Below the pieces are notes generated by a model. The model was given only the letters and a program-made list of their open reading frames with translations, did no database searches and was not told the origin of the DNA. Positions 16,980 through 26,299 of a DNA stretch of 64,000 bases are shown here, piece after piece. Numbering within the stretch: the stretch's first letter is position 1; each line of letters begins with the position of its first letter. The stretch is taken from NCBI GenBank assembly GCA_020048055.1, contig JAIFNA010000015.1, forward strand, positions 1 through 64,000, in the 5' to 3' direction. This DNA comes from Arcobacter sp. (GTDB lineage: Bacteria > Campylobacterota > Campylobacteria > Campylobacterales > Arcobacteraceae). Made by a program: the position numbers and the translations under genes.

Positions 16980-17849
16980 ATAAAAAATCTTCTATTATTA
17001 CTAACACCATTTTTGCTTATGGCAAAACCTGTCAAAGTTGATGAGATTTTGACTGATAAAAATGAATTTAAAAGTGATTTTTCGATTGCTTACTCAAATA
17101 TCACACGAAAAACAGGTAGTTTTTCTCCGATTACATATCAAACAAATGGCGGAGATTTTGTAACGATACCCACTTATTTAGGGATTGATAGTTCAAACCA
17201 AGATTATATTAATTATGGTACGGCTTTAAAATACGGTATCTCAAAAGATTTGGAAGTTTTTTCAAACTTAAACTTCTACACAAGCGATACTCATACTTCT
17301 GGAAATAGTTTTGAAACACAGAGCGATAAAGGGTTTAATAATCTAAATTTAGGACTTACTTATCAAATCAAAAAAGAAGATGATAAGCCATCTTTTTTAG
17401 TAGGTGGAAGTGTAGATTTGTTAGAAAATGCTCAATTTAGTGACAACCATAAACAAACTCAAAAGTTTAAAAGTTATTCATTTTTCGCTACAAGTTATTA
17501 TACTGTTGACCCTTTAGTCTTTTTGATAAAAGCTGACTATAGACTCAATCTTAAAAAAGAAGATGCGAACAAATCTCTTGATAATGGAGAAATTATAGTA
17601 CTTACCCCTCAAATATATTTTGCCGTAAATCCATTTGCCAACCTAAATTGGGGTATTAAATATCAGTTTACAGGTAAAAATAAAGTAGATGAAAAAATCG
17701 TCTCAAACAGTGGCTCATCTGTAAGTATGTTATTTGGTGTGAGTTATGAGTTTAACTCAAAAACAATTTTTGCACTAGATTATGAAAAAAATGATAACAA
17801 TGAATACTCTATGAACAATATTAATATGAGTTTGTCGTATAAATTTTAA
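16980..17849 (+). CDS. Outer-membrane beta-barrel protein, possible peptide export pore (AUA start?)
   Basis: A beta-barrel protein of about 289 residues: repeated alternating strands (FSIAYSNITRK, YGTALKYGISK, NLGLTYQIKK, MLFGVSYEF) and a C-terminal LSYKF ending in Phe, the outer-membrane insertion signal. No ATG/GTG lies upstream of TTG 17013, which would truncate the signal peptide. In the same frame, ATA 16980, 5 nt after AGGA, begins IKNLLLLLTPFLLMA, a good signal peptide, so AUA initiation is inferred. The stop overlaps the C39 gene's ATG. In Fap amyloid systems a barrel (FapF) works with a C39 peptidase (FapD); that analogy is inference. Confidence 0.7.
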   Translation: MKNLLLLLTPFLLMAKPVKVDEILTDKNEFKSDFSIAYSNITRKTGSFSPITYQTNGGDFVTIPTYLGIDSSNQDYINYGTALKYGISKDLEVFSNLNFYTSDTHTSGNSFETQSDKGFNNLNLGLTYQIKKEDDKPSFLVGGSVDLLENAQFSDNHKQTQKFKSYSFFATSYYTVDPLVFLIKADYRLNLKKEDANKSLDNGEIIVLTPQIYFAVNPFANLNWGIKYQFTGKNKVDEKIVSNSGSSVSMLFGVSYEFNSKTIFALDYEKNDNNEYSMNNINMSLSYKF

Positions 17850-18520
17850 TGAAAAGCATACTATCTATTTTAGTTCTACCGACCATTTTCTTTGGTGCGG
17901 TTAATATTTATCAAAAAGATTTTAGCATTCAAAAGCCTATTAGGTCTTGGATAGAATTCAAAAATGAAAATCTTGTAAGACAAGAATATGATTATAGTTG
18001 TGGTAGTGCAACACTTGCTACTATACTTAAATACTATTATGGGTTTCAGGTTGAGGAGAAAGATGTTTTGGATGATATATTAAAATCCAAAGGTTTTGAT
18101 GTGTCAAAAAAAATATTGCTTGAAAGTGGCGAGACGAATTTATCTTTTTTTGACTTATCCGAATTTTCACAACGAAAAGGATTTAAAGCTATAGGTTTAG
18201 CAATCGATATGGATTCTCTAAAGAATCTTAAAGTGCCAGTGATTTTATTTGTAAAAGTGCGAAAAGATGAACATTTCACGGTCTATAAAAGTATGGACGA
18301 AAATTATGTTTATTTGGCTGACCCATCTTTTGGAAATATCAAAGTATCAATATCAAAATTTAAAGAGATGTTTTTTCAAAGAGAAGATTTAAAACATCCT
18401 GGAAAAATATTGGCAATAGTACCTTTGCAAAATGGATACAATATAAACAAGAACTTTCTAAATGTTAATCAAAATTCAGATTTTATTTATGAGGTAATTA
18501 AAGATAACAATACAAAATAA
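17849..18520 (+). CDS. Exported C39-family (bacteriocin-processing type) peptidase
   Basis: A 223-residue stand-alone C39 cysteine peptidase. A signal peptide (residues 1-16) exports it to the periplasm, unlike the usual C39 domain fused to an ABC exporter. The catalytic set is visible: Gln45 and Cys51 in RQEYDYSCGSATLATIL, His142 in DEHFTVYK and Asp158 in ADPSFGN. Its start overlaps the stop of the beta-barrel gene. It probably cleaves the secreted peptide at 16191 after LSSDEMKATDG; FapD-type peptidases are the closest functional model I know. Substrate assignment is inference from the operon. Confidence 0.85.
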   Translation: MKSILSILVLPTIFFGAVNIYQKDFSIQKPIRSWIEFKNENLVRQEYDYSCGSATLATILKYYYGFQVEEKDVLDDILKSKGFDVSKKILLESGETNLSFFDLSEFSQRKGFKAIGLAIDMDSLKNLKVPVILFVKVRKDEHFTVYKSMDENYVYLADPSFGNIKVSISKFKEMFFQREDLKHPGKILAIVPLQNGYNINKNFLNVNQNSDFIYEVIKDNNTK

Positions 18521-18556
18521 TATGAAGTTTAAAATCCAATAAATCTTTTGGCTCTA

Positions 18557-19177
18557 TTAGATATGATTTAAAATCTCCCGCAAATCTTTTTTATCAATAA
18601 TGATATTTGCCTCTTTTTTGAGTATCTCTTTTGCACAAAATGCTATTTTTTTAGAAGCATAAGGGAACATACTTCTATCATTTGCTCCATCCCCACACAC
18701 CAAAGTATCTTCAATAGTTGCCCCAAGAAGTGCTTGAATTCTTTGAATCATATCACCTTTACTGCTATCAAACATCATATCTCCACCAACAAGTCCACTT
18801 AAAACCCCATCTTTTTGGTGCAAAATATTTGCAAAATCAGCGTCAAGCCCAAGTTTAGTTTTTGCTGGAGTTGTACCTGTTCTAAATCCTCCACTAAAAC
18901 ATACAACTTTGTAACCTTTAGCTTTAAGTCCAGCTACAACTTCAACTGCACCATTCATAAGTGGAAGATTTTCACAAATATCTAAAACTTTTTGATATGG
19001 CAAACCTTTTAAAAGTGCAACTCTTGTAGTTAAACTCTCAAAAAAATCAAGCCTCCCACTCATCGCTTCCTCTGTTATCTTTGCAACTTTTTCACCAAGA
19101 CCTAGTTCATTTGCTAAAAAATCTATCGTTTCACCATCCATCAGTGTGCTATCAAAATCAAATACTGCTAGTTTCAT
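18557..19177 (-). CDS. serB: Phosphoserine phosphatase
   Basis: Last enzyme of serine synthesis, dephosphorylating phosphoserine. The 206-residue HAD-family protein shows motif I FDFDSTLMDGE (nucleophile DxDxT variant DFDST), motif II CFSGGFRTGT, and motif III/IV LVCGDGANDRSMF with the catalytic Lys upstream (SSKGDMI). No regulatory ACT domain, so it is the short SerB type. ATG start with AGGGAATG upstream on the minus strand. The substrate is assigned by family similarity. Confidence 0.9.
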   Translation of the reverse strand: MKLAVFDFDSTLMDGETIDFLANELGLGEKVAKITEEAMSGRLDFFESLTTRVALLKGLPYQKVLDICENLPLMNGAVEVVAGLKAKGYKVVCFSGGFRTGTTPAKTKLGLDADFANILHQKDGVLSGLVGGDMMFDSSKGDMIQRIQALLGATIEDTLVCGDGANDRSMFPYASKKIAFCAKEILKKEANIIIDKKDLREILNHI

Positions 19178-19256
19178 ACATTCCCTTTATTAAGTATTTT
19201 TGCCCATTATTTCCTAAAATTTTTGGATTATAACGAATTTAACCAAAATAGAAATA

Positions 19257-20402
19257 TTACTCCATAGAGTTTGTAGGAAAAAAAGATATCGACATTTTAG
19301 CTCCGTAAAGATTTTTGTCGTCAACCTGAAAAAATTCATTTTTAGATGAAAGCTGCGTATTGAATTGGTTTTTTAAAATTTTATTTGTTATAAAAAGCCC
19401 CATTCCAGTTCCACTATGAACTTTCTTTCTACTAAAATAAGGCTCAAAAATACTATCTTTTATTTGCTCATCAATTCCATTTCCACTATCTGTAACTGAA
19501 AGTATAAAATCGGTTTCGCTTTTTTTTTCAGATTCGATCACAATGTATCTTTTCTCATAATCCATCTGATTTTCTATAATTGCCTCAATACTATTTGTTA
19601 ATAAATTAAGGATAATTTGTTCAAAAAGGAGCAAATTCTGTTCAAGATAAATGTCTTCGGCAATATCGCTTATCATTGTTATATTGTTAGCAATAATCTC
19701 TTTGTTTAATATAAAGATGCAACTTTTAATCGTTAACAATAAAGAAAATCTTTCTTTTCGTGGTGAGACCGTACTACTGAACATTGTTATAAAATCATCA
19801 ATCATATGAGATAGTGACTGAGTTGTATTGACAATATTTGTAAGTTCCTCGGTAAGTTTTTCTTTTGATACATTTTCCATTTGTAAATGAAAAAGCATTG
19901 CGCTTGATTCAATTGATAAAAGGTTTAAAGGTTGCCGCCAATGGTGAGAGATAGTTTGCAATATTGTCTCCATAGCCTCAATTCTTTCCTCCATCTTTGT
20001 CTCATTGTCATAACTTAAGACTTTACATATATTGTCAATCGGGTTAAGTAAACTTTCTAACGTTAATATAGGCTTTATGATATATTTATCGACCCCAAGA
20101 TTTATCGCCTCGAGCAAAAGATGATTTTCATTAAAGGCGGTAATAAAAATAATATTTTGTTTTGGGTTAAGTTTTTTTATCTCATGCGCCATCTCAATAC
20201 CATTCATATTTGGCATCTGAATATCGCTAATAACAATATCTGGGAGATGCTTTTTATAAAGTTCAAGCCCTTCAACTCCATCATTTGCAACAAAAATAGT
20301 TTTTATTTTATTTTCAAGAAGAGTTCTAATTATCTCTATACTCTCTTTTTCATCCTCAACATACAAAATTGTATAATTTTTCAAATTTTCAAAGCTATTC
20401 AT
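19257..20402 (-). CDS. Hybrid receiver-histidine kinase
   Basis: A receiver domain (phospho-acceptor in DIVISDIQMPNMNG, C-terminal Lys in KYIIKP) is followed by an H-box ISHHWRQPLN and a HATPase domain with NLLTNSIEA, VTDSGNGI, FEPYFSRK and GTGMGLFI. Start chosen at ATG 20402 (MNSFENLKNYTILYVEDE), which overlaps the upstream sensory gene's stop by 8 nt; the longer frame from 20438 adds an unlikely extension. Receiver-first kinases relay a signal from another kinase, and the overlapping CheB/CheR/PAS kinase is the obvious donor. A run of nine A near 19520-19528 lies in the coding sequence. Confidence 0.9.
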   Translation of the reverse strand: MNSFENLKNYTILYVEDEKESIEIIRTLLENKIKTIFVANDGVEGLELYKKHLPDIVISDIQMPNMNGIEMAHEIKKLNPKQNIIFITAFNENHLLLEAINLGVDKYIIKPILTLESLLNPIDNICKVLSYDNETKMEERIEAMETILQTISHHWRQPLNLLSIESSAMLFHLQMENVSKEKLTEELTNIVNTTQSLSHMIDDFITMFSSTVSPRKERFSLLLTIKSCIFILNKEIIANNITMISDIAEDIYLEQNLLLFEQIILNLLTNSIEAIIENQMDYEKRYIVIESEKKSETDFILSVTDSGNGIDEQIKDSIFEPYFSRKKVHSGTGMGLFITNKILKNQFNTQLSSKNEFFQVDDKNLYGAKMSISFFPTNSME

Positions 20403-23400
20403 TATTGGTACCAAAAATAATTTTAAAAGTAGTTCCACTTTTATTATTTACAGCAACAATTTGTCCACCCATGTTTCTTTCAATTATCATTTTAGACATA
20501 TAAAGCCCGAGACCTGTACCTTGTGACTCAAATTTTGTTGTAAAATAAGGTTCAAAAATTTTATCAATTATACTCGTATCAATTCCGCCACCATTATCTA
20601 AAATCTCCAAAACTATTTTTCCATCATCTATGTGAGAATTAAATTCAATCATACCTTTTGACTTATTGACAGATGCCTTTAAAATAGCATCTTTTGAATT
20701 ATTAATTAAGTTTATAAGTACTTGCTCAAATTCCGATTTAAAATTAAATAGATCCAACTCGTGATCTACATTATTTTTTATTATTATATTTTTTTCTTTT
20801 AGTTGCGCATATAGTATCCCTAAAACTTTTTCGATACTTTCAAAAATGAAAAACTTCTCTTTATTTTTATTTGGTTTAAAAAAATCTCTAAAATCATTTA
20901 TTGTTTGGCTCATTTGTCTAATAACATTGTTACTTTTTTCCCTAAATTCCTTTATGTCATCTTTTAATAATAACTCTTTCGATTCTAAAGCAATATTGTA
21001 AAGCGAAAGTGTATTGAGTGGTTGACGCCACTGATGAGCTATTGCACTAATCATTTCACCCATAGCAGCTGATTTTGATTGACTTAAAAGGAGTTCATCT
21101 TGTTTTCGTATCTGCTCAATTCTCTTTTCCACCTCTTGCTTCAAATTTTCTTCATAAGTTACTTGAGTAGTAATATCATTTAAAGAGATCAAATATCCAA
21201 TTATATTAGCATCAAGGTTGATTTGTTTAAGTGTTATTTTAAAATGATAAATCACACCATTAATGTTAATTTTGACTTTTCTTTCATTGCTGGAAACAAG
21301 AAGTTGTTTAACCCAATTTCTTGGATTTTCTATGTCATAACCAATGTAATCTTTACTATCTTCATCATTTTGAAATAATTCACAAATGCACTTATAGTGT
21401 TTTTTAAATTGTTGCAAAGTAAGATGAAAGTATCTTGTAAATGCACCATTAACTTCAAGTAATTCCTCCCCGTCACTTATCAAAATCATATTATCTACTG
21501 CATCAAAAATAGTATCTAGTTTTTGTTTTTGCAAATTTAAAACTACTGTATCTTTGTATTTTTGATCCACATCTATAATCAAACCAACGACTTTATTAGA
21601 TCCTTCCATTGGAATAATCTTGATATAAATATGGACAAATTTCAAAATATTATCTTTTGTGATAATCTTTAGTGCCATATCATATTTTTTTTGCTCTTTT
21701 AGAAATACAGAGTAGCCTTTCATAAAAATTTCCAACTGATTTGGGACGATAATAGTTTGTAAAAATCCAAAAATATCTTTTTCATATTTTGCAATTTCAT
21801 TCTTTTGATAACCTAAAATATTGGCAAATTTTGTACTAAAAAATCCTTTTTTTGACCCATCAAGAAAATACTCAAAAATACCGCCATCAGTCGATTCTAG
21901 TGCTGTTTCAAATCTTTTTGTAGTAACTAAAAGTTTGTCTTTTTTTGTGTTAAGAAGGTTATTTGTTTTTTCAATCTCGATTGATTTATTTTCTAATTCT
22001 TTATTTATATGATTTAATTCAGAATAAGCAGTTTGAAGCTCTTCGTTACTACTTTGCAACTCTTCATTTGATGTTTCAAGTTCCTCATTACTACTTTGAA
22101 GTTCTTCATTGCTACTTTGGAGTTCCTCATTTAGACTCTGCATCTCCTCATTTGAAGTTTCAAGCTCCTCAATCACTGTTTGTAGATGCTCTTTAGTACT
22201 TTTTAATTCAAATTCAAGCTCTTTGGTTCTAATGTTTTCACTATCTTCATCAATAATTGCCCCCATGCTTCGCACTTCATATTCTTTTTCCTCAAGAAAA
22301 CTAACAAGATAAAGTTCTTTATCGATAATATTTAAAAGAGGCGTAACAATAATTTGTACAAAAAGGAGTTCCTCTTTTGTTTCAAATCTTATAAAACGAC
22401 TTTTTTTACTTGCTCGTTCTTTAAGTGCAATATGTAAAATAGAGCGGAGTTCAAGATTTAACCTATCATCTATCATTTTAAAAATATTAAAAGTAGCATT
22501 TCCTGGACTTACTTTAAGGTATGAAAAAAGTTCCTCTTGAAAATAAATAATGTCGTGATTAGTATTTATTACTACACTATTTGGCAAAAATATATTTGTT
22601 ATAGTATCTTTTGTTGCCTCTTGAATTGAATACTCTGTAATGTGGTTTGTATGGTTTGGTATCTCGTATGGCTTTGTTTTGTTTTGCAATTGATACACCA
22701 AAAGTGGCGAACTTTTTGTTATTTGTGATTTGTAAATTTTCTCTTTTTTATTTACAACTTCAAAAAGAGTTGAAAACTTTCCAACCGATTCTGATTTACC
22801 AAGAAAAAGTATCCCATTTGGATGCAATGAATAATGAAAAACTGGAAAAATTTTCTCTTGAAGTTTTTGATTAAAATAGATAAGTAGATTTCTACAACTT
22901 ATAAGATTAACCCTTAAAAAAGGTGGGTCAATATTAATATTATGATGGGAAAAAATCACCATATCTCGTATTGGTTTGATAACATTATAATGTTGACCTT
23001 GCCTTACAAAATATTTTTTTAAAATTGCACTATCAACATCTTGGAACGATGCTTCAGGGTATTTACTTTTTCGTGCAATTTCAAGTGATTCATCATCTAT
23101 ATCGGTAGCAAAGATTTGAACTTTATAGTTCAAGAGTTCTATTCCCAATATTTGATGCAAAATAATAGCTATCGTATAAGCTTCTTCACCAGTTGAGCAA
23201 CCTGGAATCCAAACTCTAATATTTTCTTTATCTTTATTATGTTTTATCATTATTTCAAGATTTTGTTTTAACTCATTAAAGGCATCTTTATCTCTAAAAA
23301 AGTAAGTTACCCCTATCAAAATATCTTGATAAAGTGCATCTACCTCTTTAGCGTTTGTTTTGAGATAACTAACATAATCTGAAATTGCAATAATTTTAAG

Positions 23401-24144
23401 TGCAGCCATTCGTCTTGCTAATCTTCTTCTGATAGTTGAAATTTTATAATCTTTAAAATCAACACTTTTTTTCTCTTGTACTATTTGAAATATCTCACTA
23501 AATGGATCAAATCTGTTTTCATTTGAATACTCAATAGTTTTATTTTCATATGAATATCTACTTATATTGTCTATCTCCTCAACAATTTTAGAAACTGGGA
23601 GAACGAAGTCGATATTGCCAGTATTTATAGCAGAAATAACCATACCATCATACTTTGTACTTTCTGGCTCTTGAGCTATTGTAATGCCCCCTTCTGCTTT
23701 TATAGCACGGACACCATGACTTCCGTCACTTCCTGTTCCACTTAGTATAATTCCAATAGCATTTTCTTTTTGGTCCCTTGCTAAAGATTCAAAAAATATA
23801 TCAATTGAAGGTTTTGGACCAATTTGAGAAAGTGGCGGCTTAAGATACATCTTTCCATTTTGAACAATCACATCATTATTTGGTGGGGTAATATATAGGA
23901 TTTCTGGCTCAATTAGTGAACCGTGTTTTATTTCAACTATTTTTTTATTTGTTTGTCTACTTAATAAATCAACCATCATAGATTTATAAGTAGGAGAAAG
24001 ATGTTGAGCTAAAATAAAAGCGCAATTTGTTTGCTTTGGAAGTATTTTTACAAATTCTTGCAATGCTTCCAAACCGCCAGCACTCGCACCAATTCCGACT
24101 ACCAAAAATGATTTGGGCAATATTTTTTGACTCATATTTATCAA
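20395..24144 (-). CDS. CheB-CheR-PAS-histidine kinase fusion
   Basis: A 1249-residue multi-domain sensor: CheB methylesterase (about 10-195; GIGASAGGLEALQ with the nucleophile Ser, LSGTGSDGSHG with the active-site Asp), CheR methyltransferase (about 210-480; WIPGCSTGEEAYTIAI, VNLISCRNLLIYF), a PAS-like region, a heptad coiled coil of repeated SSNEELQ/TSNEEL units (about 650-760), two PAS domains, then H-box SAIAHQWRQPLNTLS and HATPase (NLINNSKDAIL, LDNGGGID, GTGLGLYMSK). No receiver precedes CheB. Such fusions act outside classical chemotaxis. It overlaps the hybrid receiver kinase, its likely target. Confidence 0.92.
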   Translation of the reverse strand: MINMSQKILPKSFLVVGIGASAGGLEALQEFVKILPKQTNCAFILAQHLSPTYKSMMVDLLSRQTNKKIVEIKHGSLIEPEILYITPPNNDVIVQNGKMYLKPPLSQIGPKPSIDIFFESLARDQKENAIGIILSGTGSDGSHGVRAIKAEGGITIAQEPESTKYDGMVISAINTGNIDFVLPVSKIVEEIDNISRYSYENKTIEYSNENRFDPFSEIFQIVQEKKSVDFKDYKISTIRRRLARRMAALKIIAISDYVSYLKTNAKEVDALYQDILIGVTYFFRDKDAFNELKQNLEIMIKHNKDKENIRVWIPGCSTGEEAYTIAIILHQILGIELLNYKVQIFATDIDDESLEIARKSKYPEASFQDVDSAILKKYFVRQGQHYNVIKPIRDMVIFSHHNINIDPPFLRVNLISCRNLLIYFNQKLQEKIFPVFHYSLHPNGILFLGKSESVGKFSTLFEVVNKKEKIYKSQITKSSPLLVYQLQNKTKPYEIPNHTNHITEYSIQEATKDTITNIFLPNSVVINTNHDIIYFQEELFSYLKVSPGNATFNIFKMIDDRLNLELRSILHIALKERASKKSRFIRFETKEELLFVQIIVTPLLNIIDKELYLVSFLEEKEYEVRSMGAIIDEDSENIRTKELEFELKSTKEHLQTVIEELETSNEEMQSLNEELQSSNEELQSSNEELETSNEELQSSNEELQTAYSELNHINKELENKSIEIEKTNNLLNTKKDKLLVTTKRFETALESTDGGIFEYFLDGSKKGFFSTKFANILGYQKNEIAKYEKDIFGFLQTIIVPNQLEIFMKGYSVFLKEQKKYDMALKIITKDNILKFVHIYIKIIPMEGSNKVVGLIIDVDQKYKDTVVLNLQKQKLDTIFDAVDNMILISDGEELLEVNGAFTRYFHLTLQQFKKHYKCICELFQNDEDSKDYIGYDIENPRNWVKQLLVSSNERKVKININGVIYHFKITLKQINLDANIIGYLISLNDITTQVTYEENLKQEVEKRIEQIRKQDELLLSQSKSAAMGEMISAIAHQWRQPLNTLSLYNIALESKELLLKDDIKEFREKSNNVIRQMSQTINDFRDFFKPNKNKEKFFIFESIEKVLGILYAQLKEKNIIIKNNVDHELDLFNFKSEFEQVLINLINNSKDAILKASVNKSKGMIEFNSHIDDGKIVLEILDNGGGIDTSIIDKIFEPYFTTKFESQGTGLGLYMSKMIIERNMGGQIVAVNNKSGTTFKIIFGTNNE

Positions 24145-24316
24145 TACCTTTTATAATTACTTACCAATATAACGAATCAGTAAAATTTTTAAACTAAAAG
24201 CTTCACTTAATTGCAATATCTTTTGATGAATAGTAACAAAAAAGAAGCCCCAATATCATTAAAATTAATGTGACTGTATGTAAAAATACGACATCTATAT
24301 TTCTAAAACCTAAAAA

Positions 24317-25036
24317 CTAAAGATTGAATATTGATTTCAAGTGTCTTTCTTTCGTATTTATAAAGTCTTTTGGAGTTATTCTTAAGTATTTCTTGAATGA
24401 TTTTGAATGATGAGAATAATCGTAATAGGGGTCTGTTTTAATTATTTTTGACTTATTAACGGAACAATAAAATGTACTTATGGCATTTTGAAATTTAATA
24501 ATATTAATAAACTCTTTAGGGGTAAGTCCGGAAACGATTTTAAAATCTCTCTGTAATTTCTTTGGATGTATATTTTCTTGAAGAAGTATTTGTGAAACCA
24601 TAATATTGCCTTTGGATTCAATTATTAGATTAAAAATATTAATGATTTGATTTTCCAAAGATGTTGCATCAAGTAACTCCATTATAAATAGGGCAATTGA
24701 ATTCTTTTTTACAATTACACTATTTGAAGTTGTTATGTTTTTGGAGATAACTTTTAATAAATTTTCATATTTTAAATACTCTTTTTGGAGATAATAAAGA
24801 GCATATGGCTTAAATCTTACAATAAAGTACTCTTGATTCTTTTCAAGATTAAGTTGATATTTAGTTTGTAAATTTATTTTGTCTATTCTTTGGACTCCAT
24901 TTTTTGAAAACACCAAATAATCAGCTCCATCAGGATATAAAAATAGATGCTGACTCTCATTTCCTACCCTAATCAAGACAAAAGAAAATATTAAAAATTT
25001 GAGAAAATCATTAGCATTAAATTCATGCAATATCAA
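24317..25036 (-). CDS. AraC-family transcriptional regulator
   Basis: A 239-residue protein with a beta-rich N-terminal sensing half (FLYPDGADYLVFSKNG, YFIVRFKPYALYYL, typical of DUF6597-like AraC N-domains) and two C-terminal helix-turn-helix units (VSQILLQENIHPKKLQRDFKIVSG; YYDYSHHSKSFKKYLRITPKDF). Transcribed divergently from the carbonic anhydrase gene 126 nt away, which is a plausible target. The region 24145-24316 downstream of the preceding gene holds nothing I could recognise. Confidence 0.85.
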   Translation of the reverse strand: MILHEFNANDFLKFLIFSFVLIRVGNESQHLFLYPDGADYLVFSKNGVQRIDKINLQTKYQLNLEKNQEYFIVRFKPYALYYLQKEYLKYENLLKVISKNITTSNSVIVKKNSIALFIMELLDATSLENQIINIFNLIIESKGNIMVSQILLQENIHPKKLQRDFKIVSGLTPKEFINIIKFQNAISTFYCSVNKSKIIKTDPYYDYSHHSKSFKKYLRITPKDFINTKERHLKSIFNL

Positions 25037-25162
25037 AAAAATCCTTTAAAAAAATTTCACAATTATAACAAATGTAATTAATTATTGAGTTTTATCACTT
25101 AATCACTTTTACTTCACTCAAATATGATAAACTTTTTAAAATATAAACTTAGGAGCAACAAG

Positions 25163-25900
25163 ATGAAAAGAAGAGATTTTATTAAGTTTTCAGCAATAGG
25201 ACTAGGAGCAACTACAATTCCTGTATTTGCTTCAGGTGGACATGGTGAAGTAGTAGCCTCAAGTGGTGAACTTCAAGCAGTTGCAAAAAAAATGTACACA
25301 GAGATCATAAATAACAACGATTTTTATGCAAAACAAAAAGGTGATGGTTTTTTCAAAAATTTTACAATTTCACAAAGTCCAAGAGCTACAATTGTTGGCT
25401 GTTCTGATTCAAGATTTCAAGAGTCTGTACTTGATTCTACTCCAGAAAATGACCTGTTTGTAATAAGAAATATAGGAAATCAATACACTTCAAATGAAGG
25501 TTCAGTTGGTTACGGTGTAATGCATCTACACACACCACTTTTAATAATAGTTGGTCATACAAGATGTGGAGCCATAAAAGCCGCACTTAGCGACTACACA
25601 AGTGAAGATAGCCCTATTAGAAAAGAAGTTGATACGCTTAGCTTATCAATTAGAAAAGCTCATTTAGTTGGAGATAATATTGAGCAATGGGCAGCAGCTG
25701 TTGAAGCAAATGTAAACCAACAAGTTGAGTATTGTTTGAGCAAATTTAGTGAGCAAGTAAAATCTGGACAACTTACAATAGTTGGAGTGATATATGACTT
25801 AGCAAATGACCTATCCAAAGGTGCAGGAAAAATCCACACAGTAAATATTAATGGTGAAACAAATAAAAAAACTTTAGAGAATCATCCACTAATAAAATAG
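25163..25900 (+). CDS. Exported beta-carbonic anhydrase
   Basis: Interconverts CO2 and bicarbonate. The 245-residue protein from ATG 25163 (AGGAG 8 nt upstream) begins MKRRDFIKFSAIGLGATT, a twin-arginine signal, so it should be folded in the cytoplasm and exported to the periplasm. Zinc ligands are visible: the CSDSRF motif (Cys and the Asp-Arg dyad) and HTRCGA (His and Cys). Beta-class enzymes with Tat signals are known in Campylobacterota. Divergent AraC regulator adjacent. A role in inorganic-carbon supply or pH control is inferred. Confidence 0.9.
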   Translation: MKRRDFIKFSAIGLGATTIPVFASGGHGEVVASSGELQAVAKKMYTEIINNNDFYAKQKGDGFFKNFTISQSPRATIVGCSDSRFQESVLDSTPENDLFVIRNIGNQYTSNEGSVGYGVMHLHTPLLIIVGHTRCGAIKAALSDYTSEDSPIRKEVDTLSLSIRKAHLVGDNIEQWAAAVEANVNQQVEYCLSKFSEQVKSGQLTIVGVIYDLANDLSKGAGKIHTVNINGETNKKTLENHPLIK

Positions 25901-25912
25901 TGGCGATTTCCC

Positions 25913-26293
25913 TTATTGGTTTGTAACTAAAGCTAAATTATTTAAATCATTTAATTGCAATATATCAATTAATTCAACAACTTTTTGATACGGTACACTC
26001 TTATCAATCTTTACAATTATAGGCTTTTGTTTATCACTAATACTTTCAAGATTTCTTGTTAATTCTAAAAAATCTACTTTTTCTCCATTGTAAGCTAGAG
26101 TATTTTGATCCAATTCAATTGTGATATTTTTAAATTCCATTTGCTTTGATGCACCCGTAGAGCTAGGTAGAGTAAGATTTAAAGCGTGTTCCTCTTTTTT
26201 AAAAGATGAACTTACAATAAAAAATATAATTAAAATAAAAACAACATCAATAAGTGGAGTTAAATCAAGGGTTAGTGGTTCTCGTCTTTTCAT
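25913..26293 (-). CDS. exbD: Biopolymer transport protein ExbD
   Basis: A 126-residue inner-membrane protein with one N-terminal helix containing the essential aspartate (LTPLIDVVFILIIFFIV) and a periplasmic domain (IVKIDKSVPYQKVVELIDIL). With ExbB it forms the proton-driven motor energising TonB. It is the last gene of exbB-exbD on the minus strand, 6 nt after exbB. The N-terminal KRREPLTLDLTPLIDV is standard. Confidence 0.92.
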   Translation of the reverse strand: MKRREPLTLDLTPLIDVVFILIIFFIVSSSFKKEEHALNLTLPSSTGASKQMEFKNITIELDQNTLAYNGEKVDFLELTRNLESISDKQKPIIVKIDKSVPYQKVVELIDILQLNDLNNLALVTNQ

Positions 26294-26299
26294 AAATTT

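Noticed and set aside
19520-19528. A9 run in the hybrid kinase as a phase-variable switch
   Set aside because: Poly-A runs of this length are common in AT-rich coding sequence; the frame is intact and nothing else supports switching.
22109-22312. Serine-rich plus-strand ORF opposite the CheB/CheR fusion
   Set aside because: Antisense to the SSNEELQ coiled-coil repeats; composition is explained by the repeat.
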